A DNA stretch of 64,000 nt from a bacterium (GTDB taxonomy: Bacteria; Elusimicrobiota; Elusimicrobia; UBA1565; UBA9628): contig JAKAQO010000006.1 in assembly GCA_021822495.1 (NCBI GenBank), positions 54,302-118,301 of the forward strand, in the 5' to 3' direction. Below are positions 1 to 9,646 of the stretch, in pieces. The position numbers were made by a program, and so were the translations under genes. The notes beneath the pieces were generated by a model. The model was not told the DNA's origin. It did no database searches and saw only the letters and a program-made list of their open reading frames with translations. Each line of letters opens with the position of its first letter. Position 1 is the stretch's first letter.

Positions 1-339
1 CGCGCACAGGGCAGAAAAACGGCTCTTCTGGGGGGACCAGCGGAGAGGCGTATCATTCAAGATTTATCATTGCCAGAAGGCGTGGTCTTACTTCCTGAAA
101 TGCCTTTGAGAAAATTTGCCGCGGCCTTGTCGAACGCAAGAGCCGTCTTAACGGCGGACACGGGGCCGATGCACTTATGCGTGGCTCTCAATATCCCGAC
201 GGTTCAAATGTTTAGCCGTTCCGAACCCTGGCGGTATGGCTATTCTCATTGGCCGCCTCATCAAATCATTGAGACTCCCGGGCGGCTGGCCACCGTGGAA
301 GAGGTCTGGCCAGTTCTTTTAAGGCTTCTTAACCGCTGA
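1..339 (+). CDS. Glycosyltransferase family 9 (heptosyltransferase-like), C-terminal part
   Basis: The frame is open from the first base of the window, so this is the 3' end of a longer gene. The visible part reads LLGGPAERRII, then a Rossmann-like strand and the motif TADTGPMHLCVALNIPTVQMF, which is the donor-binding region (D-T/S-G-P-x-H-L/I) of GT9 ADP-heptose:LPS heptosyltransferases. Such enzymes add heptose to lipid A-core at the cytoplasmic face of the inner membrane. The gmhA and hldE-type genes near 21 kb fit an organism that makes heptose-containing LPS. It overlaps the convergent DUF4340 gene by about 20 bases. Substrate specificity cannot be told from this piece. Confidence 0.85.
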   Translation, partial: RAQGRKTALLGGPAERRIIQDLSLPEGVVLLPEMPLRKFAAALSNARAVLTADTGPMHLCVALNIPTVQMFSRSEPWRYGYSHWPPHQIIETPGRLATVEEVWPVLLRLLNR

Positions 340-1272
340 AGTCCTGACTTTGGGGATAATTTTCCGAAGCGGGCTTGACATCATTGCACGGGTTCCCAGC
401 TTTGCGCGAAGCGGCCGTTGCGGCTTTTGCGGAAGAAGACTCGTGATTTCATAGGCTGAAACCAGGACAATGATATTGCGGTCTTGTGATTTCGCGTAGT
501 AATAAACCGGCTTTCCAGATTTAACAGGTTGTGGATTTCCAATGATCCACTCAATATTTTGTTTTCCAGCCGTGGCTTTAAAAATAAAAAGCGGTTTTTT
601 AAAAGGATTTTTTTTCGGAAGGTCTTGATTGACAAATTCGGTAATCCTGAGCCCAAAGACCGTAGGCCAGGTGGGGCTTGAGGGAAATAAGGTGTAACTT
701 TTTCCATGTCGCGGCGCGACTTCGATGGATTTCGGCATGCCATAGGTTCTGGGGAAAAAAGCGCGTTCTCTAAAGTTATCGGGGTCCTGGGTCAAGCGCG
801 AAGAATTGAGGCCGGAGGTGATGTAAACTTCCGGGCGATTGGAATAGCGGAAATAGGCGGAGTTCCAGCCGAAGGCTTGGCGGCCAAAATAGCCGTCTAA
901 AATGGGCTTAGGGCTGATGGCGGCATAGGCGATGAGGTGCGCGGCGGAAGTTGAAATTCCGTAATCGGAATAAGAGGCGGGGTCTTTAGTCGCGACATCT
1001 TCTAAAATAATGCTGGGCAGGGCTTGGACGATTTGGGACGTGGAATCTTGGTCCGCGACATCTTGCACCGGTTTTTTAACTTCCCAAATTTTTTGATTCT
1101 TGACGAGCTCAACTGATTTCCCCTGATAGGAAATTTCGAGACGCTCAATTTGATTAGGCTTAACTCCCTCAAGAATCGGCGCGCGGGTGATGCGCGCGTT
1201 GTCAATGGCGATCCAAATCAAGGCGCCGAAAGTCGCAACGAAAAGAGCGGAAAGAATTAAGATTTTCTTCAT
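319..1272 (-). CDS. DUF4340 domain protein
   Basis: A 317-residue protein with one N-terminal membrane anchor (residues 4-22, ILILSALFVATFGALIWIAI) and a long periplasmic part. The repeated beta pattern (IERLEISYQGKSVELVKNQKIWEVKKP) is typical of DUF4340. This family commonly sits next to GldG-like ABC auxiliary proteins, as it does here: it is the last gene of a four-gene minus-strand operon (ATPase, permease, GldG-like, DUF4340), 15 bases after the GldG-like stop. A role as accessory subunit of that exporter is inferred from position. No catalytic motif is visible. Confidence 0.8.
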   Translation of the reverse strand: MKKILILSALFVATFGALIWIAIDNARITRAPILEGVKPNQIERLEISYQGKSVELVKNQKIWEVKKPVQDVADQDSTSQIVQALPSIILEDVATKDPASYSDYGISTSAAHLIAYAAISPKPILDGYFGRQAFGWNSAYFRYSNRPEVYITSGLNSSRLTQDPDNFRERAFFPRTYGMPKSIEVAPRHGKSYTLFPSSPTWPTVFGLRITEFVNQDLPKKNPFKKPLFIFKATAGKQNIEWIIGNPQPVKSGKPVYYYAKSQDRNIIVLVSAYEITSLLPQKPQRPLRAKLGTRAMMSSPLRKIIPKVRTSAVKKP

Positions 1273-1287
1273 ATTCGTTAAGACCTT

Positions 1288-2910
1288 TTAAGATGAGATG
1301 GGCGTTGGTTCTTCTGGGCTCGGCGCATCTTGAGTTTCTTGCGCGGATTCCCCGCCGTAAAGCGCAATCATTTTGCGTCTTCGCCTCATTTGTCTCCAGT
1401 AGCTGAGTCCTCCATACGCCAAAAGCATGAAGGGCAGGAAAAGAATCATGCCGTATTTGACCAAAAGGCGCATTTTATCCGACAAGGGGCGAAGCGGGCG
1501 ATAGGTCATGCCCTTGCCGCGAATGGACAATAAATCGCTGTCCTCGCAAGACCACTCAAGCAGGTTTTCTAAAAAGACTGAACTCGTTTGTCTATTGGCG
1601 AAATGCGAATCTAAAACGTAGGCGGTGGGCACGATAATCGCTCTTGAGCTTTTGTGCGGAGTCAAGGACGGGGTTCCTTCGGGCGCCGGAAATTCTCCAG
1701 AGACAAGACCCGCCAGAGAAAAGGGGCCGCGCTTGTCTTTGGCTAGATTGGCGGAACTTTGGGTGATTCCAATGCTATAGGAATTTTTAAGCCAGCTGTT
1801 GGGTGTGGAATCGGCCAGGGACTCATATTTGAGGCCTGACTCCGTGGAAGTCGAAGCGAAAATAGGATGAACAAAAGGGAGGGTTACGCCCTGAAGATGT
1901 TCGACCGCAGGGTTCGATTGGTTAAAGTGAGTGGCGACGGGAAGATAGGGATATTGCTGAATTCTCATCGCGACAAATTGGCCGATGTTCTGTTGAAACT
2001 CGACGTTTTCTGATTGCGCGTCCACCACAAATCCATTCGGGATATCAAGTCCCCAATCTTTGAAAAGCGGGCTTAAGCCTAGACTCATCGGCGCGCTGTA
2101 AAAGGCCTGGAAATTGACCGAACGCCGGTTAAAAAGGATGCCAAGGGGCTTCCCTGAGAAGAGCCAGCTTCGCAAGGCTTGAATATCCTGGTCCTTAAAT
2201 TTTTGCGTAGGCCCCAAAATCCAAAGAGCCGAGACGTCCGACGGAACGGCGGAACTTAGGTTGACGGTTTTTAAATTGAGGTCTTCTCTCATTGGGGCGA
2301 AGAGGCTCGAGGCCGAAGGATCTCCCGGATTTTTTTCGCCGTGCCCAACGACAAAGCCGACGGTGGGTAAAACGGGATCGGCAAGTTTCTTAATGCGGCT
2401 TGTGATTTGATACTCCAAGTCCGAGGTGTCTTGAAGAAAAGGAATGACTTGGCTACGGCCCTTATAAAGGAGGGCTAGGCCCATATAAGCGGTCTTAACC
2501 TCGAACTTGTCCTTGGCCATGACGTTGACCTGGATTGGGGAAATCCCCAAAGCCTGGGCGTCGTCTTTTCTTTTTTGCGACATGTTGGGGTCGAGAAATT
2601 CGACCGTGATATGTCCGTGCGCGGCGGATTTATACTCGCCCAATAAATCGCGGAGATAATTCTCGTTAAGCCCGTAGGGGGGCGGAAGATTGGGCGTGAA
2701 GTAAACCTTGACGATCAGGTTGTCGGTCAATTTGGAAAGGATGTGCTTGGTTCCCTTGGAAATCGAATAAACATGTCCGGCGGAGAAATCCATTCGGGAA
2801 TAGACATAGTAAGAAATTCCGTTCACGGCGGCCAAGGTTCCAATGAGAAGCAAAGTGCCTAAGCCGGAAAACAAAAGCCGCCGAACTTTAGCCTTTAGTT
2901 CTTCGGCCAT
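1288..2910 (-). CDS. GldG-like ABC transporter auxiliary protein
   Basis: A 540-residue protein with an N-terminal membrane segment (about residues 13-35), a large periplasmic domain and a C-terminal membrane segment (about residues 487-507) followed by a basic tail. The opening YSRMDFSAGHVYSISKGTKHIL and KVYFTPNLPPPY match the GldG / ABC_transp_aux family, which works with an ABC-2 type permease and ATPase. Its start overlaps the permease stop by one base, so translation is probably coupled. In Bacteroidetes GldG belongs to gliding and secretion machinery. Elsewhere relatives are uncharacterised exporters, so gliding should not be assumed. Confidence 0.85.
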   Translation of the reverse strand: MAEELKAKVRRLLFSGLGTLLLIGTLAAVNGISYYVYSRMDFSAGHVYSISKGTKHILSKLTDNLIVKVYFTPNLPPPYGLNENYLRDLLGEYKSAAHGHITVEFLDPNMSQKRKDDAQALGISPIQVNVMAKDKFEVKTAYMGLALLYKGRSQVIPFLQDTSDLEYQITSRIKKLADPVLPTVGFVVGHGEKNPGDPSASSLFAPMREDLNLKTVNLSSAVPSDVSALWILGPTQKFKDQDIQALRSWLFSGKPLGILFNRRSVNFQAFYSAPMSLGLSPLFKDWGLDIPNGFVVDAQSENVEFQQNIGQFVAMRIQQYPYLPVATHFNQSNPAVEHLQGVTLPFVHPIFASTSTESGLKYESLADSTPNSWLKNSYSIGITQSSANLAKDKRGPFSLAGLVSGEFPAPEGTPSLTPHKSSRAIIVPTAYVLDSHFANRQTSSVFLENLLEWSCEDSDLLSIRGKGMTYRPLRPLSDKMRLLVKYGMILFLPFMLLAYGGLSYWRQMRRRRKMIALYGGESAQETQDAPSPEEPTPISS

Positions 2911-3662
2911 TAGCTGATTCTCCTATGGCTGAGTTTCTGGGCCGTTAAATAAAGGAAGATGAAGATAAACGAGGCGAAATAAAGCAGGTCCCGCGTATCC
3001 AAGACGCCTTTGCCGAGCGTCTGCATGTGAGAATCAAGACCGATGAAATCGAGAATTCCCGAAAGCCCTGCGGGAAGAAAGATGGCGAACTTGCCAATGA
3101 CGACAAAGCTAAACCCGATCAAAAACGCCGTGATAAAAGACACAATTTGGTTTTTGCTGAAAGAAGAAGTGTAGAGCCCCGCCGCCCCGATCAAAAGGCC
3201 TTCAAAAATGAGGGCCAGCAATGTTCCCATGGATTCGCCCCAATCTAAATGAGCTGGAGGGGCGACCAAAAATGCCAGACAAATGGCGAAAAACAAAAGC
3301 GCTGCGATGACCAACGCGTAAAGGGCGGCAAAGCCGAGATATTTTCCCAAAACGATGTCCCAGTCTTCCAGGGGAAATGTCGCCAGGGTCTCAAAGGTTC
3401 CGGATTTAAGTTCTTCCGACATGAGGCCCATGGTCAGCGCCGGAACGAAAAAAGAAAGGATGATGGGCTCAAAATCAATGAGAGTTTTAATGGTCGCTTG
3501 TCCAACCAGAAACAGGGGCGCCATGAATAAATATCCGGTTAAAAGATAAAAGACAAAAAGAGCGACGTAGGTGGACGGCGATTCCAGAGCGACGCGAAGG
3601 CCTTTGTGCGCGAGGGCCTTAACGGCATGAGCTTGAAACAGCGGTTCTTCTTTGGTTTTCAT
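2910..3662 (-). CDS. ABC-2 type transporter permease (GldF-like)
   Basis: A 250-residue protein with about six predicted membrane segments and the short loop motif MSEELKSGTFETLATFPLEDWDIVLGKYLG after the second segment. That motif is characteristic of ABC-2 permeases of the GldF/NosY type. It lies between the ATPase (5 bases upstream) and the GldG-like gene. With them it should form an inner-membrane exporter. The exported substrate is unknown. Confidence 0.85.
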   Translation of the reverse strand: MKTKEEPLFQAHAVKALAHKGLRVALESPSTYVALFVFYLLTGYLFMAPLFLVGQATIKTLIDFEPIILSFFVPALTMGLMSEELKSGTFETLATFPLEDWDIVLGKYLGFAALYALVIAALLFFAICLAFLVAPPAHLDWGESMGTLLALIFEGLLIGAAGLYTSSFSKNQIVSFITAFLIGFSFVVIGKFAIFLPAGLSGILDFIGLDSHMQTLGKGVLDTRDLLYFASFIFIFLYLTAQKLSHRRIS

Positions 3663-3667
3663 GGCGA

Positions 3668-4600
3668 TTAGTTTTGGGTCAAGTTCCTGAATACCTCTTC
3701 CAAATCTTGACGGTCTTTTCTTAGTTCCAGAATCGGCCAGCGCTTTTCGACGGCCAAGTTAAAGAGGTCTTCTCTTACGTCGGTTTTGGCCGAGGCGTCA
3801 AAATAAAATCCCGGTTCTTTTGGGTTTCTGCTTGCTTCCTCGGCTGATAAAATTCCCGGCAGTTTTCTTAAGGAAGATAAAATCTCGCCAACAGGTCCTT
3901 TAAGGGAAACAAAAAATCTAATTTGGGAAGCGTGTCCGCCGGAGCTGATTTCTTCGGAACTCCCTTCCGCGACCAGGCGCCCGTTATTAATAATAACGAG
4001 CTTGTCGCAAAGAACTTTCGCTTCGGAAAGAATGTGGGTTGAAAAAAGAACGGTTTTTTCCCGTCCCAATTCGCGGATTAGATCTCGCACTTCATGGACT
4101 TGATTGGGGTCCAGGCCCGAGGTGGGTTCATCGAGAATTAAAACTTCCGGATCGTGGAGAATCGCTTGCGCGAGCCCCACGCGCTGGCGAAAGCCCTTGG
4201 ATAGTTCCCCAATTTTTCTTCCCACGGCGGTCTTGAGCCCGCAGGCCTTGACGGCGTAGGCGATGCGCTCGCGCTTTTTCTCGCCGGAAATACCCCGAAG
4301 ATGAGCGGCAAGCTCTAAAGTTTCCGCGACTTCCAAATCTTCATAAAGAGGATTATTTTCAGGCAGATATCCCAAATGGCGCCGGGCCTCCATCGGGTTT
4401 TCCGCGACATCTAAATCCAAAATCCTTGCGCTTCCGCCGTCAAAGGGGAAAAAGGATGTCAAGAGGCGCATGGTGGTGGTTTTCCCCGCGCCGTTGGGGC
4501 CGAGAAAGCCGACAATACGGCCCTGCTCGACTTTGAAACTTAAATCGTCTACAGCGACTCTTTCGCCGAATTTCTTTTTTAAATGGATCGCTTCAATCAT
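3668..4600 (-). CDS. ABC transporter ATP-binding protein (GldA-like)
   Basis: A 310-residue cytoplasmic ATPase. The Walker A motif GPNGAGKTT is at about residues 34-42, the signature LSKGFRQRVG at about 133-142, Walker B VLILDEP at about 153-159 and the H-loop STHIL at about 188. The C-terminal 90 residues form the regulatory extension usual in ABC-2/GldA ATPases. It is the first gene of the minus-strand operon and is divergent from the membrane protein at 4,717 across a 116-base AT-rich spacer that should hold promoters for both. Confidence 0.9.
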   Translation of the reverse strand: MIEAIHLKKKFGERVAVDDLSFKVEQGRIVGFLGPNGAGKTTTMRLLTSFFPFDGGSARILDLDVAENPMEARRHLGYLPENNPLYEDLEVAETLELAAHLRGISGEKKRERIAYAVKACGLKTAVGRKIGELSKGFRQRVGLAQAILHDPEVLILDEPTSGLDPNQVHEVRDLIRELGREKTVLFSTHILSEAKVLCDKLVIINNGRLVAEGSSEEISSGGHASQIRFFVSLKGPVGEILSSLRKLPGILSAEEASRNPKEPGFYFDASAKTDVREDLFNLAVEKRWPILELRKDRQDLEEVFRNLTQN

Positions 4601-4716
4601 GGTCTCCTTAAATTAAAGAAAAATTAGGGGGGAATGTGTCAATGTGTTTTTAATTTTTTCAGCAATTTTGTTGACAGCGTTAATGTAAGATATTCGGTGT
4701 CGGGCTTCTCCGAGAA

Positions 4717-6360
4717 ATGAAATATATCAACCTGATTTTTTTATTGATTGCGTTTAACCTCGGGGTTTACTTTTTTTTAAGCTCGAATTTTGTCAATCCG
4801 GATGGAATTGGATACGTTTCTTATCTCCCGACGCTCCTGATGGGAAGGACGTTTAACTTTTTTCCGTTCTATCATTTTTTTCATTTACAGGTTCCAGATT
4901 CCATTACCGCTTTAGGATGGCCGGCCAATATTTGGTCTTTTGGCGCCGCGTTTTTATGGTCGCCGATTTATTGGACGGGGAAACTTGGTCAAATCATCGC
5001 CGGGCAAAGAATGATTCCTTTTAATGCGATGGATATGGCCCTGGTTAATTTTTCCAGTATGCTCTTGGGGCTTGGGGCGTTTTGGTTTATGGTGGACAGT
5101 TCACGGAGATTGAATTTGCCTGGAAGGAAAATAGCCTCCTTAGCGGCCTTTTTGGGAACTCCGCTTTTCTTTTACGCTTTCATGGCGGGAACGACTTCTC
5201 ATGCCGCCAGCGCTTTTATGACGGGCGGAGTGGTTTGGTTTTGGATCTCAACCCGCGAAGAGAGAGGCTTTCTTCGCTGGCTTTGTTTGGGAGTTCTTTG
5301 CGGAATTGCGGCGATGGTTCGCCCTCAGGAGGGTTTGGTTTTGATTCTTCCCTTGTGGGATATCGCGCGGAGGAGGGAAGAAGAAATCTCTGGCCTTGCG
5401 TTTAAGGCGGTTGGCGGCGTTTTTCTTGGTTTCACCTTCGGGTTTTTCCCCCAAGCCTTGATTTGGAAAATAATATATGGATCTTTTTTTCACGCGCCCA
5501 GCGCTTTTAATCTGAGATGGAGTTATTTCGCCTTGCCGGAGGTTTTGTTTTCGTCCTTTCACGGATTGCTTACTTGGACGCCGATTTTTCTTCTCTCCGC
5601 GATGGGGCTTGTTTGGGATATAGCGGGTGACGGCGGTCCGCTTTTGGCTTTTCTTTCCGCCCAGATATTTCTCAACAGCTTTAGCTTGGCCTGGTGGGAG
5701 GGATTTTCTTTTGGGCTGAGACAGATGACGGGGACCGCCGTCGTTGTCTCTCTGGGGATAGGTTTTTTTCTAAAAATGGCTGATGAAAGGTTTAAGGGAA
5801 ATCTTCCGCGTCTATTGGCACGCCTGGGAATTGCGTTATGCGTTTTATGGACATTGTTACTCTCTCTCAATGTGGTAGTGGGAAATTTGCAGCTTCTTTT
5901 TTATGTTTCTCCCGCTTCCTTGGCCGCCTTGTCCTGGAAATGGGGAAATCTGTTTGAAGGGCTTCGCGCAAAAGGAGCGGGATTCTCCCAGCCTTTTTCT
6001 TCTCTATTCTTAATTTTGCTGTTCGTTGAGGCGATAGTATTGTCGATTTTATTGGGGTTTAGGAATTTTCTTGAAAAAAATAAGATTCCCTTGATTTTGG
6101 GAGGAATGGTTTTCCTCTTGTTCGCTTCCGATTTTTCCATCGCCCTTGCGAGGCTTTACGCCCAGCCGCCCGCCTATAGCCTCGCCTTAAATGAAAAAGA
6201 ACTGGATTCATTTTTTAAAAGCCAGGTTGATTATGTCTATGGGAAGTATTATCTTGCTCGCGGGATAAATGAAGAAGCCATGGAATATCGCCAAAAGGCA
6301 TTAAGCGCCCTCCCGAAAAGCCCTTTGACCGATCTCTTTCGCCAGAAAATCCGACAATAA
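4717..6360 (+). CDS. Polytopic membrane protein, GT-C glycosyltransferase-like
   Basis: A 547-residue protein with about 12 hydrophobic segments and a short soluble C-terminal helix region. Features reminiscent of GT-C (PMT/ArnT-like) glycosyltransferases are an acidic pair in the first long loop (NPDGIGYVSYLPTLLMGR) and the mid-membrane motif MVRPQEGLVLILPL. The overall likeness is weak, so the assignment is by architecture only. It is a single-gene unit between the divergent ABC operon and the TPR/OmpA operon. It could alternatively be a membrane protein of unknown function. Confidence 0.55.
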   Translation: MKYINLIFLLIAFNLGVYFFLSSNFVNPDGIGYVSYLPTLLMGRTFNFFPFYHFFHLQVPDSITALGWPANIWSFGAAFLWSPIYWTGKLGQIIAGQRMIPFNAMDMALVNFSSMLLGLGAFWFMVDSSRRLNLPGRKIASLAAFLGTPLFFYAFMAGTTSHAASAFMTGGVVWFWISTREERGFLRWLCLGVLCGIAAMVRPQEGLVLILPLWDIARRREEEISGLAFKAVGGVFLGFTFGFFPQALIWKIIYGSFFHAPSAFNLRWSYFALPEVLFSSFHGLLTWTPIFLLSAMGLVWDIAGDGGPLLAFLSAQIFLNSFSLAWWEGFSFGLRQMTGTAVVVSLGIGFFLKMADERFKGNLPRLLARLGIALCVLWTLLLSLNVVVGNLQLLFYVSPASLAALSWKWGNLFEGLRAKGAGFSQPFSSLFLILLFVEAIVLSILLGFRNFLEKNKIPLILGGMVFLLFASDFSIALARLYAQPPAYSLALNEKELDSFFKSQVDYVYGKYYLARGINEEAMEYRQKALSALPKSPLTDLFRQKIRQ

Positions 6361-6414
6361 AACCCGTTGTTGCGCTGGTTTTTCCAGATTTCTTCGACGT
6401 GATAATTATAGCCC

Positions 6415-6443
6415 TTGACAATGTTGGGGGGCGGGGCTAGACT
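6415..6443 (+). promoter_or_regulatory. Sigma-70 type promoter for the TPR/OmpA/ExbB operon
   Basis: A perfect -35 box TTGACA (6,415-6,420), a 17-base spacer and the -10 box TAGACT (6,438-6,443; four of six consensus bases). Transcription would start near 6,450. The Shine-Dalgarno run AAGGGGGGA (about 6,452-6,460) then precedes the TTG start at 6,464. It is the only strong promoter seen before a run of nine tightly packed genes. Confidence 0.6.
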
Positions 6444-6463
6444 ATTTGTAAAAGGGGGGAACG

Positions 6464-9400
6464 TTGAATCTGTTCTTGTCAGTTGTTTTTTGGGGACATT
6501 GCGCTTATGCCGCGGGGGTTCCAGCCGAAATGGCTCCCCATACGCAAGCCCAGGAGCTTTATCTCTCAGCCGGGCATTTTTTTCAAACCCAGGATTACGC
6601 CCATTCGGCCGATCAATACCAGGAATTCTTAAAACGCGATCGCAATCAGCCGGGAGAGCTTGAGGCCCAAATGATGCTTGCGGAAAGCCTTTACCGCGAA
6701 GGCGTCGCGCAGTTGTCCTTATCTCCCAAGCGCGCGGCTAAAATTCTCAAACAAGCCAAACAGGCGTACAAAAAAGTCGCGCGCGACGCCCCCAGCGGAG
6801 ACTATCTGGCGGAAAGCGCTCGCTTTAGACTCGGAGAAATGGCGTTTAATCTCGGAGAATATGACGAGGCTATTTCGGATATGGAGCGTTTGGTTTCCGA
6901 TTATCCCTCAGGAACTCTTCGGGGAGAAGCTCGTTTGCTTGAGGCCGAGGCTTTGATGTCTCAAAAACAATTTTCCAAGGCGGAAACCCTGCTTGAGGAA
7001 GCTTTAAAAGAACAGCCGGCCTATGCCCATGATCCTCGGCTTAAGTTGGCGCGCGGCATTACTCTCTTTGAAATTGGAAATCCCTCCGCCGCTCTCTCGT
7101 CTTTGAGCGGCCTTGATTCTTCCTTGGCTCTTTTATATTCCGCTCGGGCCAATATGGATTTGGGAAAGCCCTTGATCGCGGTTGAGAATCTCAAAACGCT
7201 GATAGAAAAATATCCCGATGACCCTTCCGTCGAAACCAGCCGATATCTTGTGGGAGAAGCTTTTTTTGAAGCGAAGGATTACACCTCGGCCCTGCAAGTT
7301 TTTAATCAGTTCTTGATGGATTTCCCGCATAGTTCCCTTCGCGGGGCGGCGACCTATAAAATGGGGCTGTGCAGCTACGAACTTAAGGATTATATGGCGG
7401 CGCGAGGAGATTTCGAGTCGGTCGAGCAGATGAACCCTCCCGGAGAATTTGCCGAGCCCAGTCTCTACATGATGGGGGAATCTTTCTTAAAGGAAGGAAA
7501 CTATACAAAAGCCGGCTTTGACTATTCCGATTTGTCCTCGGCTTACGCCAATACCTTGGCCGGAACCGCTAAATTCAAACTCGGATGGACCCAATACAAA
7601 CGTCAGGAATATCCGGAAGCGGGGGTGACCTTGAATTCATTTATCGTTCAATATTCTTCCCATCCGCTGGTGCCGGCGGCGGCTTATTTAGATGGAAACG
7701 TCCTTTTAAGCGAGAGCAAATACCGTCAAGCGGCCCACGCCTATCAAGAAACCCTGGATTTGGCGAGTTCTAGCGCTAATCCCTATCGAAATTTAATTTG
7801 GAACCCAGCCTTGGCGATGCTCAGCCGCTCGTATTTAGTAGCCGGTGAATATGGACATTTGATTTCGGGATACCAGTATATCTTGAAAGAAAACGCGCCG
7901 ACCCAGGACCCTTGGCATGCGGCCGCTCTCCTTTATATCGCGGAGGGATATTATCGGCAGGGTCTTTACGATCAGGCCTTGGCGATTGATCATGAAATTA
8001 TTCACTCTTATCCCGCAACTCCGGAATCCATCGTCGCCAAGGACGGGATCGCGTGGTGTCTATTTAAACAAGGGCATTTTGAGGAGTCCTACCAAGAGCG
8101 CGTAAAACTGGAAGCCTTAAAAAACGCTTCCGCGATTGCCCCTTCAAAGACGGTCGTTGTGGATGAAAATCCGGGAGCGGATTTATTTGTCAACAATCAA
8201 TACGCCGAAGCCGTAACGCTTTTTAATCAGAAAAAATACGCCGACGCCTTGGACGCTTTTCAGCGATTTGAAAAAGATTATGCTCAAGACCCCAGAGCGG
8301 CGGACGCCGCTTTGGAAGAAGGTTGGTGCTATTACCGCCTCAACTATTACGGGGATGCCGTCAAGACCTGGGAGAAGGTCGAGTCAAGCTATGCTTCGTC
8401 TGAGGCCGCTAAATCCGCCGCGTGGGCGACAGCCGACACTTATTTTAGAGCCGCTCAATATGACAAAGCCGTTCTGGCCTATCAGCATATTCTTGAGGCT
8501 TATCCGGATGATGCCGCCTCTTCCTATGCGCGGCTTCGCATCGCCCAAAGCTACTACAACGCAAAAAATATCCCGCAGGCGATTGCCGCCTTTACGGATG
8601 TTTTGAATAATTCTCCCGGCGAAAAAGAAGAAAAAGAGGTTTTGGATTACTTGACCCAGATGCTTTATCAGCCGGAGTCTAAAGACGCGGCCTTAAAGGC
8701 TCTTGAATCTTTGGCGGCTTCTCAAGTCTCAAACCCCATAGGAGCGAAGGCGGAACTGGGTCTGGGGCTTTATTTTTTCGAGACTGGCGATTACACGAGC
8801 GCGGTTCAAAATCTGGAGGAAGCCATTCCAAATCTTTCGCAGGATAAAGACATTCGCAACGCCCAGTACGATCTTGCCCAGTCCTATTACTCGCTTAAAC
8901 GCTATGAGGACGCCCAGCGGGCTTATGAACGCTTTACGGAAAATTATCCAGACGACCCGCGCTTTAGGGCGGCTTTATTTCGGATGGGGACTTCGGCTTT
9001 TAATCTCAAGAATTTTGAAAAAGCCGCTTCGGCTTTTCATCAGCTGGCGGCGCAATATCCCAAGTCTCACTACGCCGCTTTGGCCCTTTATAATTCCTCC
9101 TTGGCTTATCGAAAATTGGGGGACTGGGAAGCGGCGGCCTTGGCGCTGAAAAATTACATCAACCTTTATCCTGCCCAGGCTCAAAAGTCGAGCGCGGCCT
9201 CGGAACTGGCCTCCGTCTATGAACAGGAAAGAGACTATGCGAAGGCGATTAAGGATTTGAAATCGGTCAGAAGTTCGATGAAAAGCGATGACCCCGCGTT
9301 TTTAGCGACCAGTCTTGAGATCGCGAAAGATGACAAGGCGATGGGAGATGAGGCGGATTCTTTAAAGGAATATCAGGCGATTGAGGCTAGTCCCTTGAAA

Positions 9401-9646
9401 GATAATTCTTATCGCCTGAACGCCTTGGCGGATTTGGGCCGCTATTATGAAGATCAAAAGAATTGGGCTCTTGCGGCAAAAACCTATGACGAGTTGGCTT
9501 CAAGCGCTTCCGACCCAAGCTGGCGGGATCCCGCTCGGGCCCGGGCGGAAGCGGATCGTGAAAAGATTTCCAAGACCGCTTCGGCCAATTCCACTCAAAA
9601 TGAAGTTCAGAATTCTTCCGCGCCGGCGGGAGGAGGGGCGCAATGA
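6464..9646 (+). CDS. Large secreted TPR protein of a Tol/Ton-like operon
   Basis: A 1,060-residue protein. The TTG start is chosen for the strong Shine-Dalgarno run just upstream and because it gives a signal peptide (MNLFLSVVFWGHCAYAAG). The rest is a superhelix of more than 20 TPR units with phrases such as YDEAISDMERLVSDYPSG and YDKAVLAYQHILEAYPDD. The layout is that of BamD/CpoB/YbgF-like periplasmic scaffolds. It opens the operon that continues with OmpA, ExbB, two ExbD and TonB, and its stop overlaps the next ATG. A scaffold role between the peptidoglycan and the proton-driven motor is inferred. Confidence 0.8.
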   Translation: MNLFLSVVFWGHCAYAAGVPAEMAPHTQAQELYLSAGHFFQTQDYAHSADQYQEFLKRDRNQPGELEAQMMLAESLYREGVAQLSLSPKRAAKILKQAKQAYKKVARDAPSGDYLAESARFRLGEMAFNLGEYDEAISDMERLVSDYPSGTLRGEARLLEAEALMSQKQFSKAETLLEEALKEQPAYAHDPRLKLARGITLFEIGNPSAALSSLSGLDSSLALLYSARANMDLGKPLIAVENLKTLIEKYPDDPSVETSRYLVGEAFFEAKDYTSALQVFNQFLMDFPHSSLRGAATYKMGLCSYELKDYMAARGDFESVEQMNPPGEFAEPSLYMMGESFLKEGNYTKAGFDYSDLSSAYANTLAGTAKFKLGWTQYKRQEYPEAGVTLNSFIVQYSSHPLVPAAAYLDGNVLLSESKYRQAAHAYQETLDLASSSANPYRNLIWNPALAMLSRSYLVAGEYGHLISGYQYILKENAPTQDPWHAAALLYIAEGYYRQGLYDQALAIDHEIIHSYPATPESIVAKDGIAWCLFKQGHFEESYQERVKLEALKNASAIAPSKTVVVDENPGADLFVNNQYAEAVTLFNQKKYADALDAFQRFEKDYAQDPRAADAALEEGWCYYRLNYYGDAVKTWEKVESSYASSEAAKSAAWATADTYFRAAQYDKAVLAYQHILEAYPDDAASSYARLRIAQSYYNAKNIPQAIAAFTDVLNNSPGEKEEKEVLDYLTQMLYQPESKDAALKALESLAASQVSNPIGAKAELGLGLYFFETGDYTSAVQNLEEAIPNLSQDKDIRNAQYDLAQSYYSLKRYEDAQRAYERFTENYPDDPRFRAALFRMGTSAFNLKNFEKAASAFHQLAAQYPKSHYAALALYNSSLAYRKLGDWEAAALALKNYINLYPAQAQKSSAASELASVYEQERDYAKAIKDLKSVRSSMKSDDPAFLATSLEIAKDDKAMGDEADSLKEYQAIEASPLKDNSYRLNALADLGRYYEDQKNWALAAKTYDELASSASDPSWRDPARARAEADREKISKTASANSTQNEVQNSSAPAGGGAQ